This document shows, piece by piece, positions 8,405-16,257 of a stretch of DNA of 64,000 bases. The notes under the pieces were generated by a model. It worked only from the letters and a program-made list of their open reading frames with translations. It was not told where the DNA came from and did not search any database. Source of the stretch: Halobacillus salinus (GTDB lineage: Bacteria > Bacillota > Bacilli > Bacillales > Halobacillaceae). The stretch covers positions 372,001-436,000 of the forward strand of contig NZ_SRJC01000001.1 in the NCBI RefSeq assembly GCF_004684905.1, written 5' to 3'. Made by a program: the position numbers and the translations under genes. Each line of letters begins with the position of its first letter. The first letter of the stretch is position 1.

Positions 8405-8785
8405 CTAGTTCCTGACTGCGATGGCCTCTACTTCAACCTTCGCTCCTTTTGGAAGCTTGCTGACTTCGACCGCTGCTCTGGCAGGATAAGGTTCACTTAA
8501 ATAACTAGCATAGATATCGTTCACTTTTGCAAAGTCCTCCATGGAATCGAGGAAAATGGAGGCTTTAACTATATTTTGATAGCTCAGTCCAGCTTCTTGT
8601 AAAATAGCACCAAGATTTTTCATCACTTGATGTGTCTGCTCTTCTACATCATCAGAAACGAATTGCATAGTAGTTGGATCAAGAGGGATTTGTCCGGAAA
8701 CGAAGACAAGGTTCCCTAAGTCTACTGCTTGAGAATAAGGGCCGATGGCTGCTGGTGCATCGTCGGTGGAAACAGGTTTGAACAT
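8405..8785 (-). CDS. ridA: RidA family enamine/imine deaminase
   Basis: A 126-residue protein of YjgF/YER057c/UK114 type, with VFVSGQIPLDP, the KASIFLDSMEDFAKVNDIY segment, and the PARAAVEV core whose Arg contacts the substrate carboxylate. RidA hydrolyses reactive 2-aminoacrylate-type intermediates made by PLP enzymes and is normally a trimer. It starts at ATG behind AGGAGGAATACCC. It is monocistronic here and not next to purR, where Bacillus yabJ usually sits, so a paralogue of yabJ is possible. Confidence 0.9.
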   Translation of the reverse strand: MFKPVSTDDAPAAIGPYSQAVDLGNLVFVSGQIPLDPTTMQFVSDDVEEQTHQVMKNLGAILQEAGLSYQNIVKASIFLDSMEDFAKVNDIYASYLSEPYPARAAVEVSKLPKGAKVEVEAIAVRN

Positions 8786-8918
8786 GGGTATTCCTCCTAT
8801 GTAGGTTTTCCATTATCCTACCATGACTTGTTTTACGAATAAATGAAAAGTTTATTCCCGGGGAAATGAACCGTCAATCGACAATAGAAGACTTACACGC
8901 TTGAAAGGCTGTGACGTA

Positions 8919-9077
8919 ATGAGTGATAAAAAGCAATTAGAAGAACAAATCGAACAACTAAGGCTTCGAATGTATCAGATTTATGAAGAAAACCCTGAGG
9001 ATGATCGCCTGCTTCAGGTGTCTCAAGATCTAGACGTTCTACTTAATGAATTCTCGAAAAAAGGTCCGACAACATAA
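8919..9077 (+). CDS. Spo0E-like aspartyl-phosphate phosphatase
   Basis: A 52-residue, mostly helical protein with the Spo0E family signature S-Q-x-L-D-x-L (VSQDLDVLLNEFSK, residues 34-47) after a first helix of about 20 residues. Spo0E-like proteins remove the phosphate from Spo0A~P and delay sporulation. The ATG follows GAAAGG at about ten bases. The stop codon directly abuts the ATG of the next gene (TAA then ATG), so the two are probably translationally coupled. Confidence 0.8.
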   Translation: MSDKKQLEEQIEQLRLRMYQIYEENPEDDRLLQVSQDLDVLLNEFSKKGPTT

Positions 9078-9857
9078 ATGATCGATAAGCAATGTAGCGG
9101 TTATATGCAAGCACCAGAGTCGATTTTGAAGATATGGAATCGATTTGATTCTTTCCCTATGGATACGCTTGTAAAAGTATGGAATTACGACCCACAACGT
9201 GAACTTCAGCAACGCACTGTAGAAGAAATGAGGAAGCATCGAGCGAAGTACGGAATCACAGGTAATTGCTTCGATTTAGCCCTCTGGTTATGGCAGGAGT
9301 TCCAGGAGAATGGAGTGGAAGCATCTTTGATCGGCCATGACCTTCACACGGAAGAGGCACATGTAGCTGTTGTTGCAAGTAGTAAGGAAGGTTTCGCATA
9401 TTTATGTGACTTAGGAGACCAATGGCTCCAGCCGATCCTGATTGATTCGGAATCCAGAGACTTTCGTGCAGGAAGACATGGAGGCTTTTTTCCTGCTGCA
9501 GATATAGAAGTCCTGCCTTTCGAACATCACGTGAATATCTTTTACCATCGACCGAACGGAAAGCGGTCTTCCCAGAGCTATGATTTGTCTCCAGTCGACT
9601 ACAAAGAATTCCTCCGAGCTGCCGAGCTATCTCAACGTACCTTCCGTTCTTCTCCGCTAATAGAATGTCGTCTCCCTTTCCGTGGTGAAGTGGCGCACTG
9701 GGAGTTGGAAGGTTGGCAGAGTCAGATCAGTACTTCAAAGGGAATCATTCATGAACCCTCTTTGCACACATTAGAGGAGTGGGGCGAGAGGGTGCATATT
9801 CGGACTGGCTATGACCGCAAGTTTTTGCAGCGAGCAATGTCTGATTATTTCTCCTGA
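9078..9857 (+). CDS. Arylamine N-acetyltransferase-like / transglutaminase-fold protein
   Basis: A 259-residue protein with an ordered Cys-His-Asp triad. Cys64 is in TGNCFDLALWLW, His95 in EEAHVAVV, and Asp111 or Asp114 in YLCDLGDQ. That order and spacing are those of arylamine N-acetyltransferases (acetyl-CoA:amine transfer through a cysteine thioester), although the usual RGGxC is replaced by TGNC. It may instead be a papain-like amidase of the same fold. Its ATG touches the stop of the Spo0E-like gene, and no separate ribosome site is evident. Confidence 0.65.
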   Translation: MIDKQCSGYMQAPESILKIWNRFDSFPMDTLVKVWNYDPQRELQQRTVEEMRKHRAKYGITGNCFDLALWLWQEFQENGVEASLIGHDLHTEEAHVAVVASSKEGFAYLCDLGDQWLQPILIDSESRDFRAGRHGGFFPAADIEVLPFEHHVNIFYHRPNGKRSSQSYDLSPVDYKEFLRAAELSQRTFRSSPLIECRLPFRGEVAHWELEGWQSQISTSKGIIHEPSLHTLEEWGERVHIRTGYDRKFLQRAMSDYFS

Positions 9858-9982
9858 TGATGTAATCGCTTAATAATAGAGAAAAAAATGATAAAAATAT
9901 AAATATTCTGAAAATGGGTTGCGCTAATGGTTGGTTGTCGCTAGAATACTCCTTACATTCTATTTTGAGAGGAGGCTCAGCG

Positions 9983-11434
9983 ATGATCACATTTATCGCA
10001 TCCATTTTATTATTAATTGTCGGCTATCTAGTATACGCAAAGGTGGTCGAACGAATTTTCGGTATAAATGATCAACAGAAAACTCCCGCTTATGCGAAAA
10101 AAGACGGCTTCGATTTCATGCCTATGAGTTGGTGGAAAGCATCCCTCATCCAGCTTCTGAATATTGCCGGTCTTGGACCCATTTTCGGTGCCGTGCTCGG
10201 TGCCCTTTATGGACCAATCGCCTTCGTATGGATCGTGATCGGTAGCATCTTTGCTGGTGCAGTCCACGATTATTTCTCTGGTATGCTTTCCCTTCGTCAT
10301 AACGGAGCACAATATCCATCCCTTGTCGGTCGATACTTAGGGAAGTCTGCACAGTCTGTCATCAACGTGCTATCTATCGCACTGATGGTGCTCGTCGCTG
10401 CAGCCTTTACGGCAGGACCCGCTCAGTTGATGGCGGAAGTGACGCCACTTGGGTTCTTTACATCTATCGTTATTATCTTTGCTTATTTCTTAACGGCCAC
10501 ATTGCTGCCGGTAAATAAGATTATCGGAAAAATATATCCTTTGTTCGGTGCGATCCTAATCTTTATGGCAGTATCGATCGGAATCGGACTGTTCTTTTTC
10601 GATAATCCTATTCCGAACCTGACGTTCAGCAACCTTCATCCAGATAACTTGCCTGTTTGGCCAATGATGATGGTAACTATTTCATGTGGTGCCATTTCTG
10701 GATTCCATAGTACCCAGAGCCCGATACTCGCTCGTACGTTGAAAAAGGAAAGTGAAGGACGTAAGGTATTTTACGGAGCTATGATTGCAGAAGGTATTAT
10801 CGCTCTGATCTGGGCAGCTGCAGGTATGGCGTTCTTTGGTGGAACTGGTGGCTTGAGTGAAGCGCTCGCTGCAGGAGGACCGGCAGGAGTCGTGAATGAA
10901 ATCAGCAGCACGACACTTGGAGCATTTGGAGGAGTCCTTGCCATACTAGGTGTCATCATTCTACCGATTACCACTGGTGATACCGCGTTGCGTTCTTCTC
11001 GGATGATGCTTGCGGACTTGTTTGAAGATGTACGGAAGAAGAAATTCGAGAGCAAGTGGGCGCCGATGCTTCTAGCCATTCCAGTAGCTGTCCCTGCTTT
11101 CTTCTTAACACAGATCGATTACAGCTTCTTGTGGAGGTATGTTGGCTGGTCCAACCAAGTCGTAGCAACTGTAATGCTTTGGACTGGCGCGATGTATTTG
11201 CTTGAAAATAAGAAATTCCACTGGATTTGTAGTGTCCCAGCACTCTTCATGACTGCTGTTGTCAGCACATACATTTTCTACGCACCAGAAGGTTTGGGAC
11301 TTTCTTATAACCTTTCTATGGGACTTGGAGCTGGTGTTTGGTTGTTGGTAGTAGCCTGGTTTGTTGGAAGGCTCAAACAAGCGAAGAAGACGAAACGAAA
11401 CGAAGAAGTCTTGGCACAACGAAAAGTCGGATAA
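9983..11434 (+). CDS. cstA: CstA family carbon starvation/pyruvate transporter
   Basis: The ATG at 9983 follows GAGAGGAGG and gives 483 residues with about 14 hydrophobic segments. CstA landmarks are present: ITFIASILLL at the start, the GPIFGAVLGALYGP block, AGAVHDYFSGMLSLRHNG, and GAISGFHSTQSP. CstA-type proteins import pyruvate or peptides during carbon limitation. It is shorter than the ~700-residue E. coli protein, as is usual for Firmicute members. A cre site was not found. It is monocistronic with a strong terminator. Confidence 0.88.
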   Translation: MITFIASILLLIVGYLVYAKVVERIFGINDQQKTPAYAKKDGFDFMPMSWWKASLIQLLNIAGLGPIFGAVLGALYGPIAFVWIVIGSIFAGAVHDYFSGMLSLRHNGAQYPSLVGRYLGKSAQSVINVLSIALMVLVAAAFTAGPAQLMAEVTPLGFFTSIVIIFAYFLTATLLPVNKIIGKIYPLFGAILIFMAVSIGIGLFFFDNPIPNLTFSNLHPDNLPVWPMMMVTISCGAISGFHSTQSPILARTLKKESEGRKVFYGAMIAEGIIALIWAAAGMAFFGGTGGLSEALAAGGPAGVVNEISSTTLGAFGGVLAILGVIILPITTGDTALRSSRMMLADLFEDVRKKKFESKWAPMLLAIPVAVPAFFLTQIDYSFLWRYVGWSNQVVATVMLWTGAMYLLENKKFHWICSVPALFMTAVVSTYIFYAPEGLGLSYNLSMGLGAGVWLLVVAWFVGRLKQAKKTKRNEEVLAQRKVG

Positions 11435-11439
11435 TACCA

Positions 11440-11471
11440 AAGCCGCTCAGGAGATTGAGCGGCTTTTTTTA
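11440..11471 (+). terminator. Rho-independent terminator of cstA
   Basis: The 10-bp stem AAGCCGCTCA / TGAGCGGCTT is followed by seven T. Confidence 0.9.
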
Positions 11472-11672
11472 TGCTGTTGAACGTGTATGAATACTAATTC
11501 TGCCACTGTAAATCGTGTATCGTGAGTTGGAAAATAGGTCGCCGTTCTGTGGGGCGGCGGTCACCGTGCATCATCAGGTGTGATCCGTGGATCCCAGAAC
11601 GATTCACAAACTTTGGAGAATCCCGACAGTTTAACAAGTAAGAGAATGGAGAGACTTTGATCTTCATTCAAA
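11471..11672. other. Intergenic region with GC-rich potential secondary structure
   Basis: About 200 bp between the cstA terminator and the DUF4395 terminator. The segment 11530-11605 is GC-rich and can fold: CGCCG pairs with CGGCG, and TTCTG.GGG pairs with CCCAGAA further out. No start codon with ribosome site was found and no known RNA family was recognised. Confidence 0.35.
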
Positions 11673-11699
11673 AAAACGCCCTCATCATAGGGGCGTTTT
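11671..11699 (-). terminator. Terminator of the DUF4395 gene
   Basis: On the minus strand the stem AAAACGCCC / GGGCGTTTT has a 9-nt loop and is followed by T residues. It overlaps the stop codon. Confidence 0.85.
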
Positions 11700-12114
11700 A
11701 GTGATTAGTATTCAAGCGCTTGTGTTTCCACATCATATAGCGATAGCGAATTGTGCACCCGATGCAATAACCCATCAAGGCGGTTCCGGCTGCTGCCATG
11801 ACCATCAGGCTGAATGCATAGCCGAGGGCTGGGATATTAACTGTGAAGAAGAAAAGAGCTGCTCCTAGACAGATTGTAGCAATCCATTGGTTGAAGCGTT
11901 GTTGCTCGGGATCTTCTGGTATATAGCTGTTTAACGGTTTTCGTAAAAATCTTTTACCGAATGAAATGACAGGGTTTTTGCGCGTTATTAGTGTGATGAC
12001 TCCAATCGCAAACGGAAGAATCAACACTGCCGGTATGAACAGACCGACGACGACCGTTAAGACGATAAAAGCCTGATTTAATTGTACGAGAGGTTTTGGA
12101 ATACCCAACAACAT
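11698..12114 (-). CDS. DUF4395 membrane protein
   Basis: A 138-residue protein with four hydrophobic segments. The middle conserved stretch DPEQQRFNQWIATICL is characteristic of DUF4395 proteins of Bacillaceae. The ATG at 12114 is preferred over 12120 because GAAGG lies eight bases before it. The function is unknown; some family members sit beside thioredoxin-like genes, but none is adjacent here. Confidence 0.75.
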   Translation of the reverse strand: MLLGIPKPLVQLNQAFIVLTVVVGLFIPAVLILPFAIGVITLITRKNPVISFGKRFLRKPLNSYIPEDPEQQRFNQWIATICLGAALFFFTVNIPALGYAFSLMVMAAAGTALMGYCIGCTIRYRYMMWKHKRLNTNH

Positions 12115-12176
12115 CACCATCCTTCATTCCTTATTATACATAGTGTATTACTAGGAATAAAGAAAAGTGATTGGAC

Positions 12177-12332
12177 TTAGGCTTTTTTGTACATTGCAAA
12201 GGACAGAATTAAAGCCGCTGTAAATCCTGTAACACCAGCAACTAATCCACTTATTACACCATCGATCAAAGTCCCACCAGCTAATAACCCGATGAAAATT
12301 CCGGTAGGTAACGCCCAATTGAAAGATTTCAT
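12177..12332 (-). CDS. Small two-helix membrane protein, 51 residues
   Basis: The ATG at 12332 follows GGGGGTTGGAT. The peptide starts MKSFNWALPTGIFIG, continues with two glycine-rich hydrophobic stretches (residues 8-30 and 33-47), and ends in MYKKA. The composition (Gly, Ala, Ile, Leu with basic C-terminal residues) fits a small inner-membrane protein with two helices. I do not recognise it. It is more plausible than the overlapping longer frames, which read cysteine- and tryptophan-rich nonsense. Confidence 0.6.
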   Translation of the reverse strand: MKSFNWALPTGIFIGLLAGGTLIDGVISGLVAGVTGFTAALILSFAMYKKA

Positions 12333-12380
12333 ATCCAACCCCCATGCTTGTAATGATTATCTATTCCCTGTTTGGACGTT

Positions 12381-13136
12381 CTATAACTTATAAAAGTGAC
12401 AGGTGTTTTCTTGTAGTTTCTTGTAGACGTAATCAAGTGGCTCGTCCTTTAACTCAGAAATTCGCTTCACTGAATCATGGATCATCATGGGGTGAGTAAG
12501 TCTACCTTCAAACTTGTTTTCGAAAGGCCACGGTCCGTCTGTTTCCACCATTAACTGTTCAAGAGGAAAGGACTCAATCACTTTTCGAATCTCTTCTTCA
12601 TAGACACAGTCTGGAGTTACAGAAACCATGTATCCTTTTTCCTTCATACGTGTCTGTGTTGTCTCAGAACCTTTGAACCAGTGAAAGTGCGCACGAGTCA
12701 TTTCATGTTTCTCCAGCAGGTCGCAAGCAATGTCTGCACCTTCATAAATTGCATGCAAGTTAACGGGGAGTTGAAGTTCTTTCCCTAATATAATGAAGTG
12801 CTCCAACAAATTCACGTAATCTTGAAAATCACCGTGTTGTGTATAGTAAGGCAAACCGACTTCACCGATTGCAGCAATGCTTGACCTGTTTTGGTAGATC
12901 AGTTCTGTTATATTTTGTACCTCCTCAGGAGAAGGGAGTGCTTGTTCAGGGTGGAATCCAAGAGCAGTAACCACCTTTGGGTGATCAAATGATAGATTCT
13001 TCTTGCAAGAATCGAAATCATAAGATACCGAAATCAACTTCTCGATGTTGGAGGAAGATAGATCCTCTACAATACGTTTTCGGTCTCTCTCTTCATACCA
13101 ATCCAGATGAATATGCGCATCGATAACGGACCTCAT
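12381..13136 (-). CDS. TatD-like metal-dependent hydrolase in the thiamine operon
   Basis: A 251-residue TIM-barrel hydrolase with a complete metal site: DAHIHLD (residues 6-12), IGEVGLPY (Glu), NLHAIYEG, AHFHWFKG and VETDGPW. TatD proteins are Mg-dependent nucleases or quality-control hydrolases of the amidohydrolase superfamily. This one is the last gene of a TPP-riboswitch operon and overlaps the ATPase gene by 4 bp (ATGA), so it is expressed with a thiamine-precursor transporter. A role in processing an imported pyrimidine, for example deformylation, is a speculation from context. Confidence 0.85.
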   Translation of the reverse strand: MRSVIDAHIHLDWYEERDRKRIVEDLSSSNIEKLISVSYDFDSCKKNLSFDHPKVVTALGFHPEQALPSPEEVQNITELIYQNRSSIAAIGEVGLPYYTQHGDFQDYVNLLEHFIILGKELQLPVNLHAIYEGADIACDLLEKHEMTRAHFHWFKGSETTQTRMKEKGYMVSVTPDCVYEEEIRKVIESFPLEQLMVETDGPWPFENKFEGRLTHPMMIHDSVKRISELKDEPLDYVYKKLQENTCHFYKL

Positions 13137-13876
13137 AGGAGCACCTTCAATTCAGAGTGAATCGTCTGTTTCATCTTTAAAAACTCTTCCGTCAATACAA
13201 TAGAAGGGTCTCGAGGTCTGGTGAAAGGGACCTTGAATTCCCGCTGCACAGTGGCAGGGCGGTCACTTAACAGAATAATCCGGTCTGAGAGGTATAGGGC
13301 TTCTTCAATGTTGTGAGTGATAAATAGAATGGAACGTTGGTGTTGCTCCCATGTATCTAGTAACCATTTCTGCATTTCGAGTCTCGTAAACTCGTCCAGC
13401 GCTGAAAAAGGTTCGTCCAAACAGATAAGAGATTGCGGACTTAGCAGACTGCGGATGAACGAAGCACGCTGCTGCATACCCCCTGACAATTCATGAGGAT
13501 AGGAATGTTCGAATCCGCTGAGTCCGGCTTTTTGGATCATGGACTTTGCCGTCTTTTCTTCCATTTTTCCATGAATTTCAGCTCCTAGTACGACATTCTC
13601 TAGCAAGGTCCTCCATGGAAGGAGAGAGGGGCTTTGCGGCATATAACTTATCGCCCCTTTTTGCCCGTTGATACGCTTACCATCTAGTTGAATCATGCCG
13701 TCATCCGGCTCATACAAACCACCGATTAAGTGGAAAAGGGTACTCTTCCCACTGCCGGAGGGACCGATGATGGAGACGAATTCTTCTTCTTTGACGTCAA
13801 AGGCTAAGTCCTTCAAGACAAGGTTATCCCCGAAAGATTTATTGACGTGATCAATGTTCAGTTTAGCCACGTGCAT
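13133..13876 (-). CDS. thiZ: ABC transporter ATPase, thiamine-precursor uptake (ThiZ-type)
   Basis: A 247-residue ATPase with Walker A GPSGSGKST (near residue 39), signature LSGGMQQR (near 140), Walker B LICLDEPFSALD (near 157) and H-loop THNIEEAL. It belongs to the nitrate/sulfonate/thiamine-precursor branch (SsuB/ThiZ). It overlaps the permease gene by 14 bp and the TatD gene by 4 bp. The substrate is inferred from the TPP riboswitch and the NMT1-like binding protein upstream. Confidence 0.88.
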   Translation of the reverse strand: MHVAKLNIDHVNKSFGDNLVLKDLAFDVKEEEFVSIIGPSGSGKSTLFHLIGGLYEPDDGMIQLDGKRINGQKGAISYMPQSPSLLPWRTLLENVVLGAEIHGKMEEKTAKSMIQKAGLSGFEHSYPHELSGGMQQRASFIRSLLSPQSLICLDEPFSALDEFTRLEMQKWLLDTWEQHQRSILFITHNIEEALYLSDRIILLSDRPATVQREFKVPFTRPRDPSIVLTEEFLKMKQTIHSELKVLL

Positions 13877-14627
13877 TCTCTCCTTTCCATCGTGTTGCCC
13901 ACTTCTCCAACTGTGTAATCAACAAGAAGAAGAGCAAGCTCAGCATCATGATAAAGAATATCGCAACAAAAACCCGATCGGTCCGGAACGAAGAAGAAGC
14001 GAGCGTCATGTAGACACCGATTCCTTTATTTGCACCGAGCCACTCGGAAATGACCGCTCCCATCACACTGTACGTAGCGGAAATCTTCAAGCCGGAGAAG
14101 ATCGAAGGCAGTGCATAAGGCCATTCGACTTTGCGGAAGATCTGGCTTTGGGTAGCTCCAGCCATTTTCATGTAGTGGATGTATTCGTTCTTCGTTTGAC
14201 GGAACCCATCCATCGTCGCTACCGCAATTGGGAAGAAGCAGACCAGTACGATGATGATCAGCTTAGGAAGAACACCGAAACCAAACCAGATGACGAGAAG
14301 GGGAGCGAGTACGATGATCGGAATATTTTGGGACAATATCAATAATGGATAGACAGCTTCTCTTACTTTCGGAATCAAGTGGAGTAGAGTCGCTACAGCC
14401 AGTCCGACGGCAGAGCCGATCGTGAATCCGGTCAGCGTGAGTCGGATGGTGGAGAACAAGTGCGGCGCATAGGCACTCCAACCCGAAATACCCTCTTGTA
14501 CAATCGCTGTCGGAGCAGGGAGGAGCCATTCAGGTATCCCCATCCATCTGCTTGATAATTCCCAGAAAAGGAGTAAAAGGATGAGGACCGAAGTTGGTCT
14601 CCATCCTTTTTGAATCACATTATTCAT
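13863..14627 (-). CDS. thiX: ABC transporter permease, thiamine-precursor uptake (ThiX-type)
   Basis: A 254-residue membrane protein with six hydrophobic segments. The EAA loop near residues 155-175 (MAGATQSQIFRKVEWPYALP) contacts the ATPase. It is of the SsuC/TauC/ThiX type. It starts four bases inside the preceding gene (ATGA overlap). Together with the ATPase and the binding protein it forms a complete importer at the plasma membrane. Confidence 0.88.
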   Translation of the reverse strand: MNNVIQKGWRPTSVLILLLLFWELSSRWMGIPEWLLPAPTAIVQEGISGWSAYAPHLFSTIRLTLTGFTIGSAVGLAVATLLHLIPKVREAVYPLLILSQNIPIIVLAPLLVIWFGFGVLPKLIIIVLVCFFPIAVATMDGFRQTKNEYIHYMKMAGATQSQIFRKVEWPYALPSIFSGLKISATYSVMGAVISEWLGANKGIGVYMTLASSSFRTDRVFVAIFFIMMLSLLFFLLITQLEKWATRWKGENARG

Positions 14628-14917
14628 GAGCGGTATTTCTCCGTCAGCTGATCCATTGATGCGCCTGTTGGCTGATAGAGCACTTTGATTTGAGAGATGA
14701 CGTTTGTGCTTCCGCGTTCGATCATCGCTTCATTCATTCGTTCAATCAAAGAGAAGATGTCTGAGAGGTCCCCTTCGATGGTCGTTTCTAACGGGTGCAC
14801 TTCATAACGTAGTCCGGATTGGTCGATGAGGGCAATGGCTTCATCGACATATGGAATTACATCTTCTCCATCTTTCGTTTTCGGGATGATTTGAATACTT
14901 ACTAATGCGTTACTCAT
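14624..14917 (-). CDS. MTH1187/YkoF-like thiamine-binding protein
   Basis: A 97-residue protein with the ferredoxin-like pattern of the MTH1187 family: VSIQIIPKT at the start, VDEAIALIDQSGLRYEVHPLETTIEG in the middle, and ISQIKVLYQP near the end. Members bind thiamine or its pyrimidine part in the cytoplasm and often accompany thiXYZ or ykoEDC transporters. The ATG follows TAAGGAGGAAC, the strongest ribosome site of the operon. Confidence 0.85.
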   Translation of the reverse strand: MSNALVSIQIIPKTKDGEDVIPYVDEAIALIDQSGLRYEVHPLETTIEGDLSDIFSLIERMNEAMIERGSTNVISQIKVLYQPTGASMDQLTEKYRS

Positions 14918-14931
14918 GTTTTTGTTCCTCC

Positions 14932-15906
14932 TTATTCTGGTAAGAATTCATTCGTAAATGCTTCTTCTGCATCTAGTTCTTGTTCTAGTAGATTGTTCTC
15001 AAGCATCCATTCCGCATAGTTGTTCCACACATCAAGTTCTTGCTGTCCCCAGCGTTCTGCATCGTCTTTATATTTCGGGGAGAGCCATTTCTGACTTGCG
15101 CGTACCAACTCTGGGTCGAGATCCGGAACCGCATCGATTAATATATCCGCCGCTTCTTCCGGTTTGTCGATGGCAAATTGGTACCCTTTTGTTGCAGCAG
15201 CCATGAATGCTTCGACGGTGTCCGGGTTTTCCTTGATCATCGCTTCATTTGTTGTTAATACCGGCGTGTAGTAATCAAGATTCTCAGAGTAATCCGTCAA
15301 ATATTGCATGTTCAGCTCTTGTCCGCGAAGTTCCGCTTCGACTCCTGTCCAACCGTAATAGATCCAAGCGAAATCGATATCGCGTTCGACTGCCGTGAAG
15401 AAATCAGAGTTCCCCATGTTGACGATCTCAACTTTCTCTACGTCAGCATCTTCTTTCTTCATTAAGGAATCTAATACCGCTTTTTCAACTGGTGCTCCCC
15501 AGCCGCCGTACGTTTTTCCTTCAAAATCGGCAGGGGAAGTGATGTCCTTTTCAACCGGTGAGGCGAATCCGGAAGTGTTATGTTGGATGATCGCTCCGAT
15601 GCTGACAACAGGGATGTCCTGAATCCGCGCTTCTGTCAGCGTTTCTTGGGCGCTGATTCCAAAATCCGCTTGGCCAGACGCTACAAGCTGATCGGCACCT
15701 GCCTCACCAGGAAGCATGATTTCTACATCGAGTCCTTGATCTTTGAAGTAATCTTCCGCCTGAGCGACATATAACCCGGTGTGGTTCGTGTTCGGCGTCC
15801 AGTCAAGAACAAGCTTCACTTTCTCTGTTTCTGTGGCAGCACCTTCAGAGTTTGCGCACGCTGTCAAAACCACCGCCGTAAGTAAAAATAGTAGAGCTTT
15901 CTTCAT
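14932..15906 (-). CDS. thiY: NMT1/THI5-like substrate-binding lipoprotein (ThiY-type)
   Basis: A 324-residue protein with a lipoprotein signal peptide, lipobox LTAC and modified Cys17. The mature domain opens with KLVLDWTPNTNHTGLYVAQ, the NMT1/THI5 hallmark that binds 4-amino-5-hydroxymethyl-2-methylpyrimidine-like compounds. It sits first in the operon behind a TPP riboswitch and terminator. In Bacillus halodurans the homologous ThiXYZ system takes up formylaminopyrimidine; the same cargo is likely but not shown here. Confidence 0.9.
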   Translation of the reverse strand: MKKALLFLLTAVVLTACANSEGAATETEKVKLVLDWTPNTNHTGLYVAQAEDYFKDQGLDVEIMLPGEAGADQLVASGQADFGISAQETLTEARIQDIPVVSIGAIIQHNTSGFASPVEKDITSPADFEGKTYGGWGAPVEKAVLDSLMKKEDADVEKVEIVNMGNSDFFTAVERDIDFAWIYYGWTGVEAELRGQELNMQYLTDYSENLDYYTPVLTTNEAMIKENPDTVEAFMAAATKGYQFAIDKPEEAADILIDAVPDLDPELVRASQKWLSPKYKDDAERWGQQELDVWNNYAEWMLENNLLEQELDAEEAFTNEFLPE

Positions 15907-15967
15907 GTGAGTCCCTCCAGAATAGATTTTTCGTTTATGTGATGGAGGCGGGAGGGGTACCTGAAAT

Positions 15968-16004
15968 ACAAAAAAGCACCCCGGGTACCATACCTAGGGT
16001 GCTT
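15968..16004 (-). terminator. Riboswitch-controlled terminator of the thi operon
   Basis: On the minus strand AAGCACCC pairs with GGGGTGCTT-type sequence around a CCTAGG/CCCGGG inner region and is followed by six T. It lies between the TPP aptamer and thiY, where an expression-platform terminator is expected. Confidence 0.8.
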
Positions 16005-16037
16005 GAATATCATGAACGAAATTATAGTCGTATCAGA

Positions 16038-16128
16038 TGTTCCCTACGCTGGTCTAAACCAGATCAGGTTCTAAGGGTCAGTATCAATCAAAGGATACAA
16101 TCTCAACCAGCTACACTGGTCCCCCTAC
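16038..16128 (-). promoter_or_regulatory. TPP riboswitch (THI box)
   Basis: The minus strand carries the THI-box blocks in order: GGGGACC near 16125, GGTTGAGA near 16102, ACCCTTAGAACCTGATCTGG near 16078-16059, and CCAGCGTAGGGAA near 16050. Binding of thiamine pyrophosphate should favour the terminator just downstream and switch off thiY and the genes behind it. Confidence 0.95.
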
Positions 16129-16213
16129 ATATAACCTATTCCATTGTATAAACGAATCTTTATCCATACTTTGACACAGTTTAATAGATTTATCAAGCCC
16201 AAGTAAGTCAATA

Positions 16214-16251
16214 TAAAAAAGATCCTGGCACGTGTTTGTGCATCCAGGATC
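16214..16251 (-). terminator. Terminator of the YutJ-like gene
   Basis: The minus-strand stem GATCCTGG / CCAGGATC is followed by six T. Confidence 0.85.
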
Positions 16252-16257
16252 TCTCCA

